Below are positions 34,305 through 42,421 of a stretch of 64,000 nucleotides of DNA, one piece after another. The notes below the pieces were generated by a model. The model did no database searches, was not told where the DNA came from, and saw only the letters and a list, made by a program, of their open reading frames with translations. Source of the stretch: Heteroruminococcus sp964370005 (lineage in GTDB: Bacteria > Bacillota > Clostridia > Oscillospirales > Ruminococcaceae); NCBI GenBank assembly GCA_964370005.1, contig CAYJGR010000003.1, forward strand, positions 26,134 to 90,133. The letters run 5' to 3'. The position numbers and the translations under genes are program-made. The stretch's first letter is position 1; every line of letters begins with the position of its first letter.

Positions 34305-34341
34305 ATTAAAAATCCCCCCTCGGAACAAATCCAAGGGGGGG
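34305..34341 (-). terminator. Terminator after the 34364 membrane-protein gene
   Basis: On the minus strand CCCCCCTTGG pairs with CCGAGGGGGG around TTTGTT-type loop bases, followed by ATTTTTAATT. It ends the small membrane-protein transcript before the valS promoter. Confidence 0.8.
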
Positions 34342-34363
34342 AATTTCATAAGTATTATGTAAC

Positions 34364-34687
34364 TTATTTAAGGATCTTGATTGCACCGATGAGGGGCAGG
34401 GGGTTGCCTGTGCCCTTAACAGCGCTGATGATGCCCATGATGCAGAAAATGCTCACGGCCAAAGAGATGATGTAGCCAACGATAGCTACAACATTCAGCA
34501 AAATGGTTGCAACAATGTAGGCCAAGAAAAGGATAAGACCCTGGTTTGCATGGAAACGAGCGTAATCAGATTTCTTTGCTGCGCCACCCAGAATGGGGAT
34601 AAGCACCAAGAAACCCAAATAGGACATAATACCCATTGCCTTGTTTTGTGCTACATCGTTTGCGTCGAATGTTACTTGATTTGTCAT
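34364..34687 (-). CDS. Small membrane protein of the DUF4870-like type
   Basis: A 107-residue protein with three or four hydrophobic segments and the motif YARFHANQGLILFL followed by VGYIISLAVSIFCIMGII. The same pattern (KFHANQGLITFL) is found in the zinc-ribbon protein at 41174, so they are paralogous in the membrane part. Function is unknown. ATG 34687 has GGAGG 8 nt upstream; the longer frame to 34780 is unsupported. Confidence 0.75.
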   Translation of the reverse strand: MTNQVTFDANDVAQNKAMGIMSYLGFLVLIPILGGAAKKSDYARFHANQGLILFLAYIVATILLNVVAIVGYIISLAVSIFCIMGIISAVKGTGNPLPLIGAIKILK

Positions 34688-34897
34688 TACAATTACCTCC
34701 ACTTTTTTATTTACCTTCAAAAATACGAACAAATTGCCTACCAATTTTTGATAACCTCGCTTACCAAAAAGGCCACACAATCCATCTCGCAGACAATTAT
34801 ACCAAGTTTATGTGATGTTGTAAAGTGCTATAACTACATTTTTATATTATTTGATACAATTTATAGGCCTTTTTAGCCTTAACTATAATTTTTTGTA

Positions 34898-36121
34898 TTA
34901 GTCGCAAATAGCCTGCCCATCACTTGTTATGAATATCTCAACCGGCGCCGGCAGTGAAGCAAACTGCATGGGAGAAAGCACGGCGGCATAACTGCCTGCA
35001 TTGGTGATAAGCACCACATCGCCTGTATTCATTATGGGGAGCATCACATCTTTTGCGATTACATCGGCGGCGGTGCACAGGTTACCGACAATGGTGACCT
35101 CCTCCAAATCCTTCTCCTGCACAAGTGGGATTATCTCAAATGGTGTGGCGCTTGTAAAGAGAGGTTCGTAGCTGTTGGGGTGGACATCCTCGGTGTAAGC
35201 TCTCACCATCATGGAAAGTGAGGGGCGAGCAAACCCATTGAGGGTATTTTGGAGTATGACAAAGTTTTTGTCGTATGACTGCTTTTTATCCATAACCTTT
35301 GTGACATACACGCCGTTTGGCCCCACCAAGAAACGGCCGGTCTCAATAAAGAAGGCCGTATCGGGAAGCTTTGTGCGAAATGCCTCCACAAGTCCGCTCA
35401 TGGCTTTGCCAAGCATGGGTATATCCAGGGGCAGATCATTTTTTTCATAAGGAATACCTATGCCCGAACCAAGGTTGACAAACTGAAGTACACACCCCAG
35501 TTTATCCTGCACCTCCACAGCGAGGTTTAACATGTTTTCGTAGTAGCGCTCAAGTACAGCCTGTCTGAGCTCCTGGCTACGCACATGCACATGGATACCG
35601 ATGACCTGCACATTTTTAAGACTCTTTATAAAATCAATACGGCGATAGAGCAGTTGTTGATCAATACCAAACTTAGAAGGGTCGCCCCATTGCCCAAAGA
35701 ATGTGAAATCGGGGTTTATTCGCACCCCTATTTGGGCAATAATCCCTTTTTCGGTGGCAATTTTATTTATGCGCTCAATTTCACCTATGCTATCTGCTAC
35801 AATGGTGGCGCAGTCCATGGCGGTTTTTATATCATTTTCGCTCTTACCCGGAGCTGAGAAGTGGATTTTTTCAGGTAATACACCCTGCTCACGGCTCATG
35901 AGAACCTCACGCAAGCTGGCGGCATCGGCACCCACCCCGCAATCGAATATGCTTTTTAGGATGTGGCGGTTGGGATTTGCCTTTATGGAGTATAAAAACT
36001 CGACCCCAACAAAATGTTTTTGCAGGAGTTTTGCGGCACTCTCAATGCCTTTTTGGTCGTAGAGATAAAAGCTGTCGTGCTTTTGTGCTTGTGCAAGAAC
36101 TATTTTTTTGTCATATGTCAC
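34898..36121 (-). CDS. PLP-dependent decarboxylase, Orn/DAP/Arg (fold III) family
   Basis: A 407-residue alanine-racemase-fold enzyme: PLP lysine in YSIKANPNRHIL, GADAAS, NLGSGIGIPYE (phosphate loop), ETGRFLVG and GNLCTAADVIAKD (the Cys of the partner active site). The usual HCHIGSQ strand reads HVHVRSQ, unlike lysA or speA/speC proteins. It could be a diaminopimelate decarboxylase or one of the related biosynthetic decarboxylases; no neighbour settles this. The start is GTG 36121 with GGGAGG 8 nt upstream. Confidence 0.8.
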   Translation of the reverse strand: MTYDKKIVLAQAQKHDSFYLYDQKGIESAAKLLQKHFVGVEFLYSIKANPNRHILKSIFDCGVGADAASLREVLMSREQGVLPEKIHFSAPGKSENDIKTAMDCATIVADSIGEIERINKIATEKGIIAQIGVRINPDFTFFGQWGDPSKFGIDQQLLYRRIDFIKSLKNVQVIGIHVHVRSQELRQAVLERYYENMLNLAVEVQDKLGCVLQFVNLGSGIGIPYEKNDLPLDIPMLGKAMSGLVEAFRTKLPDTAFFIETGRFLVGPNGVYVTKVMDKKQSYDKNFVILQNTLNGFARPSLSMMVRAYTEDVHPNSYEPLFTSATPFEIIPLVQEKDLEEVTIVGNLCTAADVIAKDVMLPIMNTGDVVLITNAGSYAAVLSPMQFASLPAPVEIFITSDGQAICD

Positions 36122-36159
36122 AAACCAGCCCTCCCTTTGTTATGTCAACTGACTTATAC

Positions 36160-36188
36160 ATTATAACAGAATTGTGCATTAGAGACAA
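36160..36188 (-). promoter_or_regulatory. Promoter of the PLP decarboxylase gene
   Basis: Minus-strand TTGTCT (36183-36188), a 17-bp spacer and TATAAT (36160-36165); the predicted leader is about 30 nt. The rest of the 36122-36653 gap is AT-rich. It holds the downstream promoter at 36565 and a 9-codon reading frame at 36291-36320 with a GGAGGG site. Confidence 0.65.
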
Positions 36189-36564
36189 TGGGAAAGAGAA
36201 TATTTTTACAAAAAAAAGATTTCTGTGTGTGCACATAAGTTTTCTGCCAATAAAATACAGTATTTTTCAAATTATGGAGGGAATTTTAATATGTTGAAAA
36301 GTAGCACAAAATCCCTTTGAGTCGGGAAGGTTTTTAACAAATTTTCGTTGAAAACTCCCCAAATTGCGATAAAACAAGCCTCCACGCGCAAATTCCGGTG
36401 GAAAACTATGTTGAAAGTGTTGAGTACTTGAGTATACTACCTGTTATTATTAAATGATAATGAACTTAAAGGATATGGTAATTATTTAAATTTAACTTTT
36501 TTTGACATATGCGCAATTAGGATATAAGCTTCAAAAAAATTAATTATATAAATACAAATTTTTT

Positions 36565-36593
36565 TTGAAAATTATCAATTCATGTTGTATAAT
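36565..36593 (+). promoter_or_regulatory. Promoter of the SGNH hydrolase gene
   Basis: TTGAAA (36565-36570), a 17-bp spacer and TATAAT (36588-36593). It predicts a leader of about 55 nt before 36654. A second TTGACA at 36504 has poorer spacing. Confidence 0.7.
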
Positions 36594-36653
36594 GTTATAA
36601 TGTTTATGGTTATATATTAAAATATAAAATTATTACCAAGGAGCAGGTTAGGT

Positions 36654-37580
36654 ATGTATGAATTTAGAAGAAGAAACCATGGGGGACAAGGTAAGCGCAA
36701 GAAGCTACTGTACTTTGTGGTTGGCATTATAGTAATTGGTGGGCTGTCGTTTGGTGCGGCCGCTTATTGGCAAAGTTTAGCGCAAGCATCGGTCGAAGAA
36801 GCACCTGACCCGTCTGTGCAGTCCAATTTATCTCAGAGCGGTGAGCCCCAGTCGGCTACCGACCCACAAGCGAGCATTGCTACAGAAGGTTCGCAGTCCC
36901 AAAGCGACGGGCAGACCCAGCAGTCACAGCAGAGCAGTCTTACTGACAGCACCGACTCCCCTTTTGAAGATTTGGCCGAGGTAGTTGTGGCCAAGGGTGA
37001 CTGGGTGGATTCGAGTTATTTTGATGATGCGGCCTTTGTGGGTGACTCTATCACCTACGGTATGCAGGTGTATAACACCATGACCAATGCCACTGTAATC
37101 GCACACACCGGCATAAATCCCCAAACAATTCTCACAAAACGTGTTATAGTGGATGGCGAGGAAACCCTTACCGTTTTGGAGGCGCTTGAAAGAGACGACC
37201 CCTCAAAGATATATGTTATGATGGGGGCAAATGGTGTGGCCTTTTTCGATGAGGTAACCATGATGAACTTTTACGGCCAACTTCTGGACAGCATAAAAGA
37301 ACAGCATCCCAATGCCACCATTTATGTGCAGTCCATCCTTCCGGTGACGGCCGAGAAAAATGAAGACGCACGATATTCAAACGATAAAATTGACCAGTAC
37401 AACATCGCCCTTATGAACTTGGCCAAAGAAAAAGGCCTTTATTATCTCAATGTAGCCGAGGCCTTTAAGAATGAGGAAGGGCATTTGCCCACCGAAGCAA
37501 GCCCAAAAGATGGTATGCACTTCGGTGCCACCTATTATATGAAGTGGTTTGACTACCTCAAAAGTCACGCCGTTTTGTAA
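36654..37580 (+). CDS. Membrane-anchored SGNH/GDSL hydrolase
   Basis: A 308-residue exported protein: basic N-terminus, one signal-anchor helix at about residues 20-40, a Ser/Gln-rich linker (residues 50-100), then an SGNH domain with FVGDSITYG (catalytic Ser), MMGANGV (Asn block) and SPKDGMHFGATY (Asp-His pair). Such enzymes act as esterases or acetyl-transfer partners on cell-surface glycans. AAGGAG precedes the start. A DUF4358 lipoprotein gene follows by 50 nt. Confidence 0.85.
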   Translation: MYEFRRRNHGGQGKRKKLLYFVVGIIVIGGLSFGAAAYWQSLAQASVEEAPDPSVQSNLSQSGEPQSATDPQASIATEGSQSQSDGQTQQSQQSSLTDSTDSPFEDLAEVVVAKGDWVDSSYFDDAAFVGDSITYGMQVYNTMTNATVIAHTGINPQTILTKRVIVDGEETLTVLEALERDDPSKIYVMMGANGVAFFDEVTMMNFYGQLLDSIKEQHPNATIYVQSILPVTAEKNEDARYSNDKIDQYNIALMNLAKEKGLYYLNVAEAFKNEEGHLPTEASPKDGMHFGATYYMKWFDYLKSHAVL

Positions 37581-37630
37581 TATGTAAATGAGCAGTTTTT
37601 AAAAATAACATCACTTGAAGGAGAACACAA

Positions 37631-38137
37631 ATGATTAAAAAAATCAGAATTTTTGCAGTTGTTATGGCCATTGCTTTGGTATTTACAGCCTGTTCGCAGA
37701 CACAAAGCGAGGGTGAAACCGACACCCCCGCCGCCCAGGTGGCACCGCCCGATCTTGCCACCCTTGCCGACAACATGCACGCCGCCGGCACTTGGGGGGA
37801 TGAACTCATGCTACTTGACCCCGCAGTAATCCCCAATCTATACGAGGTTGGAGAGGGCAATGTAGCCGAAATCTTTGTGTATTCGAGTAGCACAATGAGC
37901 ACAGCCGAGGAAGTTGCAATATTTATGGCTGAGGACGAGGAGTCGGTGGCCTATATCGAGGAAATGATTGATTTGCGCCTACAGAGCTTGCAGTTTGCAT
38001 TTGAGGATTATATCCCCGAAGAGATGCCCAAGATCGAAAACGCAAAGGTGATAACAAACGGCCTGTATGTGGCTCTCATAGTGGCCGATGACACCTCAGC
38101 TGTAGAGGACGTGTTTAACGCCGCCTTTGGTGGCTAA
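37631..38137 (+). CDS. DUF4358-type lipoprotein
   Basis: A 168-residue protein with a lipoprotein signal (lipobox VFTAC at residues 17-21). The mature part contains LYEVGEGNVAEIFVYSSS and EDEESVAYIEEMIDLRLQSL, the pattern of DUF4358 lipoproteins of Clostridia. The function is unknown. Being next to an SGNH hydrolase suggests a surface-modification role, which is inference. GAAGGAG precedes the ATG. Confidence 0.75.
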   Translation: MIKKIRIFAVVMAIALVFTACSQTQSEGETDTPAAQVAPPDLATLADNMHAAGTWGDELMLLDPAVIPNLYEVGEGNVAEIFVYSSSTMSTAEEVAIFMAEDEESVAYIEEMIDLRLQSLQFAFEDYIPEEMPKIENAKVITNGLYVALIVADDTSAVEDVFNAAFGG

Positions 38138-38180
38138 TAGCGACACCACGAAATTGACAACCGATAGGGAGGGCGAAATT

Positions 38181-38528
38181 ATGGTTACAGAATGTGCGGC
38201 AATTGTGGTAATTATATTGCTGTTTTGCGCCATTACGGCAAGACAAGGCAAAGGGGGCACAGCCGTGGCGGTGTTGCCACTGGCCATTACACCCCTTGCC
38301 TATCTCATAGGAGTGTATGCCGCCCCCTTTGTGGATGCCCAAACCCAAAGACCTATGCTCCCACTGTTACAGGTCGGCTCGGTGATGGTGGGAGCGCTTG
38401 TGGCATGTCTTATTATGGGATTTATCTCAAGCCAAATAAACGGCAAAAATAACCGCCGTGGCTATATGCTATTGTGCGGTGGTTTTACACTGGTGCTTGC
38501 ACTGGTGATTTTGTCGGGGATTTTGTAG
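38181..38528 (+). CDS. Three-helix membrane protein of unknown function
   Basis: A 115-residue protein with hydrophobic segments near residues 5-22, 30-50, 63-83 and 93-113. I do not recognise the family. ATG 38181 has GGGAGGG 7 nt upstream; the frame also extends back to 38127, overlapping the lipoprotein gene. It is the last gene of the SGNH-lipoprotein group and is followed by a P-family terminator. Confidence 0.6.
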   Translation: MVTECAAIVVIILLFCAITARQGKGGTAVAVLPLAITPLAYLIGVYAAPFVDAQTQRPMLPLLQVGSVMVGALVACLIMGFISSQINGKNNRRGYMLLCGGFTLVLALVILSGIL

Positions 38529-38569
38529 GGCAATGAGGAATGAGTAGTTAGTAATTAGGAATTATAGTA

Positions 38570-38605
38570 AAGGTCAAGGGCAACCACACGGATGCCCTTG
38601 ACCTT
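38570..38605. terminator. Palindromic bidirectional terminator, family P copy 2
   Basis: AAGGTCAAGGGCA (38570-38582) and TGCCCTTGACCTT (38593-38605) form a 13-bp stem with loop ACCACACGGA, then TTCTG. A further right half, TTGCCCTTGACCTT, occurs at 38894-38907 at the end of repeat element A. The flanking genes converge. Confidence 0.75.
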
Positions 38606-38649
38606 TTCTGTTCTCTATTCTCCGACAATCTCTCCTCTAATAGGCGTGG

Positions 38650-38896
38650 GCGGGGCGGAGGATTTCACCTCGTAAGGGGTGCGCCACGCCCGCAAGGGCG
38701 GGGTGGGTGCCCGCCGAGTGTGCGAGGCGATAAGGCACCAAATCCGTAGCCCCGTCCACGCCGTGGCAGTGCCTATAAGTAGGAATACAGCATAAAAACC
38801 CCGCCCCCCTGCGTCCTTTGCAGGGGGCGTTTAAAGTTTTCGTCCACCTTTTACAAAAGGTGGCAGGGGTTCGGGGACAGCGTCCCCGAGGTCTTG
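38650..38896 (+). repeat. Dispersed element A, copy 1
   Basis: About 247 nt related to 58197-58449 on the same strand. Shared blocks are GGGGCGGAGG, GTGCGAGG, CCGTAGCCCCG, CCACGCCG and CATAAAAAC. Three hairpins follow: GCCCCCTGC with GCAGGGGGC (about 38804-38828), CCACCTTTT with AAAAGGTGG (38844-38863), and GGGGAC with GTCCCC (38873-38887). It fills most of the 38606-38916 gap between the convergent membrane-protein and CDF genes. Confidence 0.7.
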
Positions 38897-38916
38897 CCCT
38901 TGACCTTTACCCTTAT

Positions 38917-39792
38917 CTATTCCCTAATCTCAAACCGCGGATTTACATGCACCATGCAGTGTTTTACACCTTGTATGGTTTCTATAGTATCGTGTACATC
39001 TTGGGCAATTTGGTGGGCATGGGTGAGGTCTATGGTGGCAAGTGCGGCAATTTCTATATCCACATAAATTTTGTTGCCGAACATGCGGGTTTTTATGTCG
39101 TCTATCCCGAGCACCCCATCCTGCTCGAGAATTTTCTCCCTCATTATCTCTATCGTTTGTTCATCACAGGCTCTGTCCACCATTTTGCTTGTGGCATCAC
39201 GAAATATATCAAAAGCCGCCTTTATGACCAAAACACAAATGAGTATACTCGCCAATGGCTCAAGGGCTAAAAATCCCATTCTGGCACCGAGTATACCCGC
39301 AAAACTGCCAAGGGAACTTAGTGCATCGGAGCGGTGATGCCAAGCATCGGCCATAAGTGCATCGGAATTTATTTTCTTGGCGGTATGCTTTGTGTAATGG
39401 TACATCCATTCCTTGACCACCACCGACACCACCGCCGCCACCAATGCCAAGGTGCCGGGGGTTTTTATTTGTTCATTGCCCCCCAAAAGGAGCTCTATGC
39501 CCTGTAGGCCTATGCCAAAACCGGTGATAGCCAGTATGACCGACAGCACGACCGAGGCGACACTTTCGAGTTTTTCGTGGCCATAGGGATGGCAATCATC
39601 CGAATCTTTTCCGGCAAGACTCACCCCAATCATGACGATAATTGTGCTAAAAACATCGCTGGCCGAGTGTACAGCATCCGAAATCATAGCGCTGGATGAT
39701 GCAAATATACCGGCAAAAAGTTTGAAAATAAATAGTAGCCCATTCACTATTATGGTGATCCAAGACACTCTCATTGCAAGCTGTTTTTCCAT
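38917..39792 (-). CDS. Cation diffusion facilitator (CDF) metal exporter
   Basis: A 291-residue CDF protein with six membrane helices and a C-terminal cytoplasmic domain. Transport-site residues are HSASD in helix 2 and HHRSD in helix 5 (two HxxxD pairs). GAGGAGGG precedes the ATG. The leader carries a NiCo riboswitch with an overlapping terminator. This points to export of cobalt or nickel (or to a role when these metals rise) rather than only zinc. Confidence 0.9.
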   Translation of the reverse strand: MEKQLAMRVSWITIIVNGLLFIFKLFAGIFASSSAMISDAVHSASDVFSTIIVMIGVSLAGKDSDDCHPYGHEKLESVASVVLSVILAITGFGIGLQGIELLLGGNEQIKTPGTLALVAAVVSVVVKEWMYHYTKHTAKKINSDALMADAWHHRSDALSSLGSFAGILGARMGFLALEPLASILICVLVIKAAFDIFRDATSKMVDRACDEQTIEIMREKILEQDGVLGIDDIKTRMFGNKIYVDIEIAALATIDLTHAHQIAQDVHDTIETIQGVKHCMVHVNPRFEIRE

Positions 39793-39857
39793 ACATAACC
39801 CTCCTCAAATGGTATTCTGATAAGCAAGAAAAGTCTTATATAGTATTGCCCACACAT

Positions 39858-39889
39858 AAAAAAATCCGTGGGACAAATTACTGTCCCAC
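39858..39889 (-). terminator. Intrinsic terminator of the NiCo riboswitch
   Basis: On the minus strand GTGGGACA pairs with TGTCCCAC around GTAATT, followed by GGATTTTTTT. The 5' arm is part of the riboswitch's last stem, so metal binding and termination exclude each other. This is the usual expression platform of the class. Confidence 0.85.
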
Positions 39890-39963
39890 AGATTGATAAA
39901 ATCTGTTGTCTAAAGACCCGGCTCCACGCCCATGTTGACGGGCGGCGGCCTGCTCAGTTATAA
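39877..39963 (-). ncRNA. NiCo (czcD) riboswitch aptamer
   Basis: Minus-strand order: AACTGAGCAGGC, a variable hairpin (GCCGCCGCCCGTCAAC then ATGGGCG), GGAGCCGGG, a short stem, CAACAGATT, a loop, and AATCTGTGGGACAGTAAT. This is the four-helix arrangement of czcD/NiCo RNAs, including both GAGC-AGGC type modules. The predicted transcription start (about 39961) coincides with the first stem. It sits directly before a CDF exporter, the usual partner. The class binds Co2+ and Ni2+ and turns the gene on. Confidence 0.88.
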
Positions 39964-39967
39964 CGAG

Positions 39968-39996
39968 ATTTTACATTATAATTCAGTATATGTCAA
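39968..39996 (-). promoter_or_regulatory. Promoter of the riboswitch-CDF transcript
   Basis: Minus-strand TTGACA (39991-39996), a 17-bp spacer and TAAAAT (39968-39973). The start is predicted at about 39961, at the base of the aptamer. Confidence 0.75.
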
Positions 39997-40014
39997 GCAT
40001 AAAAATTGTGTCAC

Positions 40015-40953
40015 TTACAGTAGGCCAAATCCCCCGAGAATGCTGACCCACACAAATACCGTAAATATGGAGCACAGCGAGGTAAAGACCACCACCTGTG
40101 CGGCAAGGTCGGAGTCTCCCCCCATACTTCTTGCCATGGTATAGCTCGAGACAGCCACAGGGCTACCGTACATAATAAAGAGCACCATGAGTTCCACCGA
40201 TCTAAAACCCAAGGCCACAGCGATGGGGATAAATATGAGGGGCACCAAAATAAGCCGCCCCACCACGGTCAGAGTGAGCGCCCCCAAACTGCTACGCAGA
40301 CCACGAAACTCAAACGACCCACCCAGAGCGGTCAGGGCGAGGGGGGTAGCCACTGCACTGAGATCACTTATGGGATCGAGCAAAACAAAAGGCAAATCGA
40401 TGTCGATAAACTTAAAAAGTAGCGCTATAGCCGAGGATATTATGAGGGGATTTTTTATTACACTTAAAAATATAGACTTTATACTGCTACTTTGGGCTGA
40501 AAAACGTTGGAGCACCACCACAGCCAAGCAGTTAAAGAGCGGTATGAGAAAAGCGAGGAGTATTGCGGCAGTGGACATACTTTCATCGCCGTAAATATAG
40601 GCTATAACCGGCATACCGAATATGGCAAAATTACTGCGAAATATCCCCTGAATTACCACGCCGCGTTTTGTATTATCTTTTATAAACAGCGGAATCGTCA
40701 GCATGAGCACCAAGAAAGTTAACAGCACCGACCCCAAAGCAAACGCAATCATCATAGGGGAAAAATTCACCGCAAAATCACTCTCATATATGCTGACAAA
40801 CATCAAAAGCGGTAAGAATACACGGAAAGTGAGTAAATTTAATTGTTCGGACAAATTGGCAGTGAGTATGTTTATACGCCGTAAAAAATATCCCAAAGAC
40901 ATCATACAGAACAGCGGAAACACAACTGAAAAGGCCAAAGATAGATTATTCAC
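40015..40953 (-). CDS. AEC family transporter (auxin efflux carrier type)
   Basis: A 312-residue membrane protein with about ten helices in two halves: FSVVFPLFCMMSLGYFLRR at the N-terminus, FRSNFAIFGMPVIAYIYG in the middle and YGSPVAVSSYTMARSMGGD near the end, all typical of the AEC/PIN-like family. Bacterial members move malate or other organic acids; the substrate is unknown. The likely start is GTG 40953 after TGGAG; an ATG at 40977 lacks a ribosome site. It is followed directly by the CDF transcription unit. Confidence 0.88.
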   Translation of the reverse strand: MNNLSLAFSVVFPLFCMMSLGYFLRRINILTANLSEQLNLLTFRVFLPLLMFVSIYESDFAVNFSPMMIAFALGSVLLTFLVLMLTIPLFIKDNTKRGVVIQGIFRSNFAIFGMPVIAYIYGDESMSTAAILLAFLIPLFNCLAVVVLQRFSAQSSSIKSIFLSVIKNPLIISSAIALLFKFIDIDLPFVLLDPISDLSAVATPLALTALGGSFEFRGLRSSLGALTLTVVGRLILVPLIFIPIAVALGFRSVELMVLFIMYGSPVAVSSYTMARSMGGDSDLAAQVVVFTSLCSIFTVFVWVSILGGFGLL

Positions 40954-41110
40954 GCAGGCAAAACTCCAGACAAGCATGTTTTATGCTAAGTATTGGGCGA
41001 TGAGGTGCAAGCAAATCCCCCGCCCTACACTTAATTATATCATATTGCATGGGTAAAATCCACATACCTTACGGGTAAATTTGGGACATGTAATTTGGTG
41101 TGGTAATGGC

Positions 41111-41139
41111 TTGATTTGGGTTTTATGCTGTGATAAAAT
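41111..41139 (+). promoter_or_regulatory. Promoter of the 41174 gene
   Basis: TTGATT (41111-41116), a 17-bp spacer and TAAAAT (41134-41139). The predicted leader is about 28 nt. It probably drives the zinc-ribbon gene and trmB. Confidence 0.6.
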
Positions 41140-41173
41140 AGTCACAGCTACAGTGAAATGGAGGAAATAATTC

Positions 41174-41629
41174 ATGGCATACTGCTCAAAATGTGGCGCA
41201 CAGACAAATGAGGGGGATTGTTTTTGCCCCAAATGCGGAGAGACGCTAAATGGCGCACCCTATGGCACTGCGCCCAATCTTTCACAGATGAAAAGTGAGG
41301 GACACGACTATACGATACACTTTTCCCCGCAGGATGTGGAGGAAAATAAGTATATTTGTATTCTTTGTTATTTGGGTATTCTGTTTGTACTACCGCTTAT
41401 AATTCGCCCCGAGTCCTATTTTGTAAAGTTTCACGCCAATCAAGGGCTTATTACATTTTTGCTAAGTGCCGCCGCCGGATTTGTAGCAATTGTACCGCTT
41501 GTGGGGTGGGTAGTGAGCGTTGTGGCCGGCATTGCAGCGACCATATTTGTGATAATGGGCATAATCTTTGCATGTCAAGGCACGGCACAAACCCTGCCTA
41601 TAATAGGTGGCATCAGCATAATAAATTGA
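41174..41629 (+). CDS. Zinc-ribbon membrane protein (DUF4870-like)
   Basis: A 151-residue protein. Residues 1-25 are a zinc ribbon (YCSKCG, then CFCPKCGE); a linker follows, then three or four membrane segments with SYFVKFHANQGLITFL. The membrane part is paralogous to the 107-residue protein at 34364. Function is unknown. GGAGG precedes the start. trmB follows 20 nt later. Confidence 0.75.
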   Translation: MAYCSKCGAQTNEGDCFCPKCGETLNGAPYGTAPNLSQMKSEGHDYTIHFSPQDVEENKYICILCYLGILFVLPLIIRPESYFVKFHANQGLITFLLSAAAGFVAIVPLVGWVVSVVAGIAATIFVIMGIIFACQGTAQTLPIIGGISIIN

Positions 41630-41649
41630 CCCGATATAGGAGGATACAG

Positions 41650-42309
41650 GTGAGAATACGCACAAAACCATGGGCTAAACCCGAGCTGGCGGCCTGTCCT
41701 TATTTTGTGGCCGAACCAAAGACTATGCGGGGGAAATGGGTCGAGTTGTACCCTAAAAAACAACCTCTACACCTTGAAATAGGTTGTGGAAAGGGTGGAT
41801 TTATTTCGGGGATAGCCCCACAAAATCTGCATATAAATTATTTATCACTTGACATACGCCGTGAAATGGTGGCCATGGCAAGACGCAAGGTTGAGCGGGC
41901 TTATGCCCTTGCAAATCTCCGGGTAGATAACCTGCAACTCACCCTTTGTAATGCCGATTTTATACATGAGTTTCTATCCCCCGAGGACGGTGTCGAGAGG
42001 ATATATCTTAACTTTAGCAATCCTTGGCCAAAATCGGGGCATCATAAACGCCGACTTAGCCACCCACGCTTTCTTGAGAAATATGCGACATTTTTACTCC
42101 CCGAGGGGCAGTTGCACCTCAAAACCGATGACCTACCCTTTTTTGAGGCCTCTCTGAGCTATCTTGAGCAGTGCGGATGGAAAATACTCGATTTCACAAG
42201 AGATTTGCACGCCACCCCGCCCGCCGATAACATCATGACCGAACATGAAAAGATGTTTTTGGATGAGGGCAAGCCGATTTGTGGGGTTAGGGCGATGAAA
42301 ATCCGTTAG
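41650..42309 (+). CDS. trmB: tRNA (guanine-N7-)-methyltransferase TrmB
   Basis: A 219-residue SAM-dependent methyltransferase: LEIGCGKGGFISGIA (SAM loop), YLNFSNPWPKSGHHKRRLSHP (the TrmB catalytic Asp position reads NFSNPWPK) and the C-terminal TEHEKMFLDEGKPI. It makes m7G46 in tRNA. The start is GTG 41650, which has AGGAGG 6 nt upstream; the longer frame overlaps the upstream gene. The usual FxDPWPK Asp is Ser-Asn here, a common clostridial variant. Confidence 0.93.
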   Translation: MRIRTKPWAKPELAACPYFVAEPKTMRGKWVELYPKKQPLHLEIGCGKGGFISGIAPQNLHINYLSLDIRREMVAMARRKVERAYALANLRVDNLQLTLCNADFIHEFLSPEDGVERIYLNFSNPWPKSGHHKRRLSHPRFLEKYATFLLPEGQLHLKTDDLPFFEASLSYLEQCGWKILDFTRDLHATPPADNIMTEHEKMFLDEGKPICGVRAMKIR

Positions 42310-42421
42310 GAGTTACATAAAGTAATTCTTGACTATGCCCTAATAGGTTTTATCTTTTGTTTATACACATATAATTATGTTAAGGTGTTATCATGATGTA
42401 CGCTGTGAAAGGTTTTATTTT

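Noticed and set aside
42310..42421. Mn riboswitch before mntP
   Set aside because: The gap is 112 nt and none of the GGGAGTAG or closing-stem elements seen at 56 kb is present.
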